Assembly: GCA_003971905.1 (NCBI GenBank)
Contig: RSEE01000013.1
Coordinates: forward strand, 62,001 to 126,000
DNA from: Moniliella sp. 'wahieum'
Taxonomy: Eukaryota > Basidiomycota > Moniliellomycetes > Moniliellales > Moniliellaceae
Reading direction: 5' to 3'
DNA: 64,000 nucleotides
In this document: in pieces, positions 57,838 through 64,000 of the stretch
How positions within the stretch are numbered: position 1 is the stretch's first letter
How the letters are laid out: the number at the start of each line of letters is the position of its first letter
Position numbers and translations under genes: made by a program
Notes under the pieces: model-generated
The model's database searches: none
Seen by the model: only the letters and a program-made list of their open reading frames with translations
Told to the model about the DNA's origin: nothing

Positions 57838-59342
57838 CTACTGGAGCTTCAGCCCAGCGGCCTGCCAGGTCTCCAGCACAGACTCCCGCAGACGCAACAG
57901 ACCCTTCTCGATCTGGTCGAGCGGGACGAGGGAGAAGGAGAGGCGGGCGTAGGGGCTAGAGTTCACGTTGGGCAAGAAGGCGTAGCCAGGCACGCCAGCA
58001 CCCCCTTGTCGCGCGCAACCTTCTCAATCATGGTGTTCGAGTCGCCTTCGGGCGCGGCGGCGGTGGCAGGAAGACGGAACTTGATGAAAAAGAACATGCC
58101 GGCATTGGGCTCGACCCACTCAGCCACGGGCACTTGCTTACCCCCATTGCTGCCCATTTTTCGAGCGCAGCAGAGAAGACGTTGCGCCGGTCGAGGTAGA
58201 ACTGGGCTACCTTGTCGCAGTGAACCAGGAAGCCTTCCAGGCCCCACTTGGCCAGGATAGCCTGCGCAACAACCTGGGCAGTGTACGATGGCTGCAATTG
58301 GTAGCAAGCAGTCACGCCATCAATCGCCTCAATCAGCTTGGCAGGACCAGTGGCAATGCCAATCCGGAAACCGGCCGCCATGATCTTACTGAGCGAGTCA
58401 AAGCGCAGACGCGGCCGTCGCCCCACGTCTCAGCACCCTCCTGCTCCAGGGCAAGGTAGCTCTTGGGACGAGGACGGGTGAGGGGGTCCCCACCGGTTCT
58501 CAAAGGAGAGGAAGTAATAAGGGTCGTCCTCGAAGAGGATCAGTCCAAACTCGCGAATGACAGCGAGAACCTCGCGCTTGCGCTCCTCATCCGCACTTGC
58601 TCCACTTGGGTTGCCGCCGGTAGGAATCGAGTACAGCACCTTGGGGAATGTAAGGTGCTTGGTGCTCTCGGCCTCATGCCAGTTTTCCAGTGTCGAGCGC
58701 AGAGCCTTGGCCGACAAGCCGCGAGAGTCGGTCGGCACACTGTGCACCTTGTTGCCAAGCGTACTAGCCGCACCCGTGGCACCACTGCAGGAGAGATAGT
58801 GCACAATCAAGTCAGCGAACGCTCACGCGAATAGGGACAGAGACAGACGAGTACATACGGGAAAGTGGGGCCCTCAACAAGCACAGTGTCGTTACGATCA
58901 GTAAGAGCCATGAATGCCTTGCTGATCAGATCCTGGGAGCCGTTGCCGGTCATGGTGGACCAAGGGGTATGGAAGCCAGGGTTCTTGGGGTCAAAATCGG
59001 GCTTGCCATGGAGCTTCTGTTGAAAGTCGTGGAGAATCTGGACAAAGGGGGGCATGCCACCCGACATGCCGTATTGCAAGCTGGCTTGAGGTCGTCGGTG
59101 GGGATTTCGACAGCCTCCGCAGCACCCGTGTGAGGGTTGACAACGTCGACGGTCATGCCACGTACTGGGAACGCCTCGGGGTTGGGCTTGCCGGCCAGGA
59201 AGGAGACCATGTCGGGCACAAACTCGTATGGGAACAGGCCGCGGATGGCGGGCTTGGGCCAGGCCTTCATGGGCGCCGAGTAGTAGTCGACATAGTTGAG
59301 GTGGGTAGCAGGCGCAGGCTTGTGGGACGAAGCGGCGGGCAT
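57838..59342 (-). CDS. Aro8/KAT-like class I aminotransferase (aromatic / 2-aminoadipate)
   Basis: PLP aminotransferase of the PLP fold-I AAT family, like yeast Aro8, acting on aromatic amino acids and/or 2-aminoadipate in lysine synthesis. Start MPAASSHKPAPATHLNYVDY. Landmarks: MVSFLAGKPNPEAFPV, LQYGMSGGMPPFVQIL, TGNGSQDLISKAFMALTD, VLVEGPTFP. An intron (about 58858-58785) joins to GATGAASTLG. Then come VLYSIPTGGNPSGASADEER (NPxG), LILFEDDPYYFLSF (Asp and Tyr contacting PLP), and the Schiff-base lysine in RFDSLSKIMAAGFRIGIATG. NAGMFFFIKFRLP and ARLSFSLVPLDQIEKGLLRL precede the stop at 57838. Frame slips occur near 59087, 58475, 58415, 58150 and 57985. It is transcribed in the same direction as the class V gene 0.9 kb away but with its own promoter. 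Confidence 0.9.
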
Positions 59343-60571
59343 GGCATGGTGAAAGCAGGGGCAGCGCGGGCGGGCGGGGTGAGGATGGAGACGGGGGGTG
59401 GGACCTCAGAAGGTGATTGGAAGGACAGCGCGCCTCTCTTATAGTCGCTGGCTAGAAATTGGCGAGGCAGGCCATGGATGACACTGGCACCCAGCGTCAG
59501 GCCTCAGCGGGTGTGGTAACCGCGTCTGCGTAACAGTCACCAGTCACCGCCGCCGCTGCCGGCGTGCCTTCACCGGCGCAGTGCGGTTGGTTGGTCTCCG
59601 GCCAGGGCCTCGTCCGCTAAAAATTTTCTCCGTTTGCGGTGGATGAAATTAACAGAAGCTGTGGCCTGCTGCTGGGGGCCCAGTGGCCGACAGGACAGCA
59701 CTCGTACGTTAATCGATAATCGATAATCGCAGGCCCAGTCCACGCCTCGGCCCCACCCTTTGCGTACGCAGCGCCCCACGGAGATGCCCAGGCGCCACAC
59801 CTGCGCACTCCCGGCTACGCTACTGCCGAGCCGAGGGCTGCCGTGGGTTGCCGAACCTGGGGGCTTACGCATTGATTACGCAAGCCCACGGTGCTACAGC
59901 GACCATGGGTGTTCCAGGTCACGCGCTCACGTGCTCCTCCCTCAGCGCTTCAGCCCCGCCTCTACTGACATGGGCGTCACTACCACGACTTCCCCAACAC
60001 CTCCAGCGACCCAAGTTAACCCCCCTATATGGAGGCACGCGCATACTACCTGCTCCCACCTCAATATATGGTGCCCTCGTCTGGATGTAGACCACCTTTG
60101 CTTGTGTTTTCGTCGAGGACACCAATGTGACCCTTTCAATTATCGTATTCCGCTGCGCCATTAAGGGCTCAGCCTGAGCCTCACCGGTCACCCTCACGCC
60201 CTCAGGCCTCCCTCTGGCTTCAGCGGATTGACAGGTTGTAGCTGTGGTCATCGATCTTCGACCAAATGGCTCCAATAGGCTGGACGGTTGCTCATTATAT
60301 GCAGGGCACCACCCTGTAGTCATGATCCGTTGAAACAAGTACATTCAATATTCAAACGTTCAATTGTCACCGCAAGCAACGCCAAGCAAGTACAATCAGA
60401 CCAACGGGAGAAGGCGCAATAAATTCAGTCCTACTGGGAACAAATAGGGTTATTGAGTTACTGTGCCCTTGTGCCGTGCTTGTCGCCAAAGCCAGTCGGG
60501 CGAACGGACGACCTCTGGTGAGCAAAGGCCAACGGCAACCAGACTACCTCCTCACCAACCAACCCACCAAG
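59343..60571. other. Intergenic upstream of RPL7
   Basis: Divergent promoters of the Aro8-like gene and RPL7. It contains ATCGATAATCGATAATCGC at about 59712, GGGCTCAGCCTGAGCCTCA at about 60166, and CATTCAATATTCAAACGTTC at about 60343. No gene seen. Confidence 0.5.
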
Positions 60572-61605
60572 ATGGCCACGACGGTCCCCTCCCACGAGTC
60601 GATTCTGCGCCCTGAGGCTATCGCCAAGCAGGTTGCCGCCCAGGACGCGGTCAAGGCTGAGCTTGCCGCCAAGGCGGCTGAGGCCAAGAAGGTACGTTAC
60701 CTTGCGTTCGACATTGCCAGAGGTGGGACCACGCTAGTGGCATCCGATGATGACGGCGTACCTACACGCCATGTCATCCCATCCGGGAGCGGGCAGCTGT
60801 GATGCATTACAACCACTTTGATGGCTAGCCCTTACTTTGCAATGCTGCCTCAATATTATACCATCTTTCGGGTCTGAGCATCCTTCTCCCGGACTTGCCA
60901 CTACTTGTCCCGCCTGGGCATTGTATCAACGGTGAATGTGCCGCACTGGGACTAACTTTTCATTGTCATTTTCCAGGCTGCCAAGGAGACTCGCGAGAAG
61001 ATCCTGAAGCGCAACGAGGCGTACATCGCTGAGTATGCTGCTGCGGACGCTGAGGAGGTTAAGAACCGCCGTGTGGCTAAGGCTGCTGGCGACTTCTACG
61101 TCCCCGCCCAGCCCAAGGTGGTGTTTGTTGTGCGTCTTCGCGGTATCTGCAACATCCCCCCAAGCCCCGCAAGATCATGCAGCTGCTCCGCCTGATCCAG
61201 GTGAACAACGGTGTGTTTGTTAAGCTCACGAAGGCGACGGCGCAGATGCTGCAGCTGATCGAGCCCTACGTCACGTACGGTACCCCTTCGCTCGCCACGA
61301 TCCGCCTGCTTCTGTACAAGCGTGGCTACGCCAAGATCAACGGCCAGCGCCTGCCCATTTCGGACAACAAGCTGATTCAGTCTCGCCTCAGCAAGCTTGG
61401 CTTCCTCTCGGTTGAGGACCTTGTTCACGAGATCTACACTGCCGGCCCCCACTTCAAGCAGGTCACTACCTTCCTCTGGCCCTTCAAGTTGTCCAACCCT
61501 ACCGGCGGCTTCCGTGCTCGCAAGCTCAAGCACTTTGTGGAGAACAACGGCGACACTGGTGACCGTGAGCACTTCATGCCCGCGCTCATCAAGCGCATGG
61601 CCTAA
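60572..61605 (+). CDS. RPL7: 60S ribosomal protein L7 (uL30)
   Basis: Component of the large ribosomal subunit. Exon 1 (60572-60691) encodes [20 protein letters not shown] through [10 protein letters not shown] 285-nt intron (60692-60976), far longer than others here, carries the snoRNA candidate. Exon 2 begins [20 protein letters not shown] and contains the uL30 core: [100 protein letters not shown], ending [15 protein letters not shown]. The frame breaks once, at the six-C run 61156-61161, where seven Cs would give the conserved IPPKPRK. Since this gene is essential, that break is almost certainly a base-calling error. Confidence 0.97.
60783..60892 (+). ncRNA. Candidate box C/D snoRNA in the RPL7 intron (snR39/snR39b-like guide)
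   Basis: Within the intron, a 7-bp inverted repeat (CCGGGAG 60783-60789 / CTCCCGG 60886-60892) closes a segment with a C-like box GTGATGC (60799-60805) and a perfect D box CTGA (60874-60877). The 14 nt directly before box D (60860-60873, ACCATCTTTCGGGT) are complementary to the conserved large-subunit rRNA stretch ACCCGAAAGATGGT. Yeast snR39 and snR59 sit in RPL7A/RPL7B introns and target this same stretch. Counting five bases from box D points to the G of CCCGAAAG (yeast G805, the snR39b site), not A807. Box C is imperfect; a perfect ATGATGA at 60747-60753 is an alternative that would make a longer RNA. Confidence 0.72.
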
Positions 61606-62227
61606 GCTGAAGCTCGATGCGCACCCTTTCGGATCCTCGGTTGCGCGTAATATGCCCGCAGTCCTCTGCACCTCAGTGTCTTGCCGTGGGGCAAGGGGCT
61701 CCAGGGCTTTGCGTCGGAATCGGGGCGCAAGGATACTGGTTGGGATGCTCGGCTTTCAAAACTTGTCTGGTTCTACCTCGACCAGGCTTAGCACTCCATG
61801 CCTCTTCTGCTATGTGATTGTGGTGGCGTTCTGTACACGAGTAGAGCTGTAGACATGGTGTACGCTGTTTTCCTCGACGCAAAAGCAGCACAAGCAACAT
61901 AGTTTTAGCTCAAAGTCAAGCAGGCAGAGCTGTGCGGCAGGTGCAGTGCGGCAGGTGCGAGGCCTCACCTCACCTAAGGGCCTAGGCCCGCCACGCAAAC
62001 AAAAGAAAGTGAACATTTGAAAGTTGCTCGGAGGTTACTTTAACTTCCACTGGTGGCCTGGCGGCGCCAAACGGAGGGCCCTGTGAGTGCAGTACCAAGT
62101 ACCGCCCGCCGCGCCAGGGGCTGTCGACAGTCCTTGGACCGCCACCACCTCTCACCACCGCTCTTCTCGCCTCGCACCTACCCCTATCGCCTGCCCCGCT
62201 GTGTGCGGTGCTTTCGCGTCCTCTGCC
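61606..62227. other. Intergenic between RPL7 and the LIM gene
   Basis: RPL7 3' region and LIM-gene promoter. A GCGGCAGGTGC direct repeat lies at about 61935-61960. No gene. Confidence 0.5.
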
Positions 62228-64000
62228 ATGTTCTCCCGCACCCATGCAGCGCGTCCGAGTGCCGCTTCCAGCACAGGCACCAGCGGCAAGCGCGATGCCT
62301 GGGCCAGCCGGTATGCCATGTTCCCCCCCACACCTGGACGCAGCTGACCATCTTTTCTTTGTAGATACACTTCAGGCCTTTCCGAGTTTGGCGATGAACG
62401 GGAGCGCACCTTGTCCTGGGAAGACGACCGTGCTGCCATTCGCGCACGCCAACAAGCCGTCCAGGCAACCAATTTGGGTCTCCGCCTCGGTCTAGCAGCA
62501 TTAGCCGAGATCTGCATTCATCCGTATCGATCCCGCCAGGATTTTCGGGCTCTGCATCTATGGAGAGCCTCCCGGGATCTTTTCGCGGAAGCGACTTCAA
62601 TCCCGACGTCAGCGCAGCTGATATCAGTGCGTCCTCGGCGCGCGGCGGCAACATTGGCTTCACCTTCCCGAGCCTACCTTCCAACGAATCAGGGATGACC
62701 GCCCAGTGTGATCCTCCAGTTGGCAGCAATCATTTGATTCCAGACCCGGACACGAGCCAATTGTCGAGAGTGGTGGGAAGTGTGATCGAGCCGCGGGAGA
62801 AGCGGGAACGCTGGCATTGTACCGACTGTGGTCTTATCTTCCCCCGTGATAGCACCATCTTTGCTCCCCCTACGAGCATCCCAACTGCCACAACTGGCTC
62901 TGTACGAGCTCCGGGTACGGGATCGGACCCGGTACGGCCCGACGCTGGCGCTGAGCCCTCGTCTTATTTCTGCCGTCACTGCTATACGAAAAGATTCAGT
63001 CTCGGGCAATGTGCCGAATGCGGGGGCGACATTCTGGGTACTACGCGGCAAGATGGAGCTTTCGTCCGTGCGCCTTCTACGGGGGCTATGTACCATGGAC
63101 GGTGCTATGCGTGTGTCCACTGCGGCATCGCCTCGGCTCCTCCGCCTCTGGGGGATGGAGCAACAATATTGATCGGCATGCACGGTCTTCCATTGTGTGA
63201 GATGTGCTTTGATAACGATCCACAAGCGCCTCGTCAAGACCGCGCGGCCTGGACATACCACTCGAAAAGTTTGGACCCAGGACAAGACCCTGACATGAGC
63301 ACTTCCTCTCCTCGTCGTAAGGATGCCCGATCAAAAGCGATTGACGAGTTGCATGAACGTCTTCACCAACCCCTCAAGGCCGAGAAGCTTAAATCAGACC
63401 CGAAACCAGCGCCCCCTCCCGTTTCTACACCTTGTTCACCATCACTCCTAGAGGCAGAGGCTACCCCGCGTCCGCGTTGGGGATCTTTTCCGGCTTTCCC
63501 CGGACTAAACCCATGAATCCCGACGAATTGAAACCGACTTCACTTCCTTCCGTCAAGCCCCGGGCACTTACACGGTCTAGTCCGAGGGTGAAGGATGTGG
63601 CCGCAGCCTTTGAAGCGGGTGCGCCAGCTCTGAAAGCCCGCCCCGGCTGGGCAGCCAGTTTGCCTGCTTCTCCCGCCAAATCAGTCCTGCGGCCGTCTTC
63701 AGCTGTGGCTTCCACGCCGGCGGCATTCTCGAATGTATCCAAGCCCCGGCCCATTCCTATACGCAAGTGGCATCCTCTTCGGGCCTGCGTACCCCCAGCC
63801 CTCAACGTACTCTACCCGACCAAACTCGTTCCTCGCCCATTCGGCCTTCGTTTGGAAATGATTCTCCCCTGCATACACCCACAAGCCCTTCGACTCATCG
63901 ACTTTTCGAACAGTTGTCCATCAGGCCTACCTCGTCAATCAAACCAAGCATGTCGGCTTTGGAGGATCTACCGGAGGTTAGCCCAAGTCTTTCCAATCCT
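62228..64000 (+). CDS. LIM-domain zinc-binding protein, 3' end beyond the window
   Basis: Probably a cytoskeletal or signalling adaptor; fungal LIM proteins often lie upstream of Rho regulators, but no second domain is in view. Exon 1 (62228-62310) starts MFSRTHAARPSAASSTGTSG. A 54-nt intron (62311-62364, branch CTGAC) joins RDAWASR to YTSGLSEFGDERERTLSWED. The zinc ligands follow: WHCTDCGLIF, FCRHCYTKRF, GQCAECGGDIL, YHGRCYACVHCG and LPLCEMCFD. The last three have LIM spacing (CxxC...HxxC, CxxC...CxxC/D). After them come a basic linker (SPRRKDARSKAIDELHERLH) and a Ser/Pro-rich tail (SPLHTPTSPSTHRLFEQLSI, MSALEDLPEVSPSLSNP) that is open at the right edge. Frame slips occur near 62470-62560, 63510 and 63770. 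Confidence 0.8.

Overview
The window is nuclear DNA of a fungus, most likely a basidiomycete and possibly one of the Ustilaginomycotina. The reasons are GC-rich coding sequence, short GT-AG introns (about 50-125 nt, donors GTACGT/GTATGT, visible CTAAC/CTGAC branch sites), intron-bearing tRNAs, and fungal-type genes such as KEI1, CPA1, IVY1, SFT2 and a kelch/BTB Ral2-like protein. The lineage below basidiomycete is a guess.

A dominating feature is that nearly every recognisable protein is broken by one or a few 1-2 base indels, mostly lost bases in short homopolymers. This includes RPL7, where a C run is one base short, so the breaks look mainly like uncorrected long-read errors rather than decay. 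Coordinates for protein genes therefore span start to stop across these apparent shifts, and each entry says where the frame changes.

Layout: tRNA-Gly (0.3 kb); aldehyde dehydrogenase (-, 1.1-2.8); a gene-poor stretch; amino-acid permease (-, 6.7-8.8); a disordered basic/acidic hypothetical (-, 11.2-11.9). Then a co-directional plus-strand run: KEI1 (12.8), MATE transporter (14.8), secreted sedolisin protease (18.6), SFT2-like (21.3), CPA1 (23.0). A kelch/BTB Ral2-like gene (-, 25.5-29.5) is followed by a 4-kb gene-poor stretch. Next come a class III aminotransferase (+, 33.6), a Dal5-type MFS transporter (-, 36.2-37.9), a truncated DHHC palmitoyltransferase remnant (-, 39.8-40.7) head-to-head with IVY1 (+, 40.8-42.5), and an LCHN/DENN protein (-, 43.2-45.4). 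An inverted, 5'-truncated copy of the MFS gene and its flanks follows (+, 45.9-48.0), then a Pgc1-like glycerophosphodiesterase (+, 49.2), tRNA-Val (-, 50.9), a dual-specificity phosphatase (-, 51.5-53.3), a class V PLP enzyme (-, 55.3), an Aro8-like aminotransferase (-, 57.8), RPL7 (+, 60.6) and a LIM-domain protein running off the right edge (+, 62.2).

Functionally there is a nitrogen/amino-acid theme (permease, Dal5-like carrier, secreted peptidase, CPA1, three PLP enzymes) and a membrane/lipid trafficking theme (KEI1, SFT2, IVY1, LCHN/DENN, Pgc1-like). Nothing suggests that these genes form one cluster.

The strongest non-coding observations are a box C/D snoRNA candidate inside the RPL7 intron with a 14-nt match to conserved large-subunit rRNA, an inverted segmental duplication about 9 kb apart with a nested 210-bp direct repeat, and families of short self-complementary motifs (ACTAGTCAC, GATCGATGATC, GAAGCTTGAAGC, TTGAACGTTCAA, GGCTGAGCC) sprinkled through the intergenic DNA.
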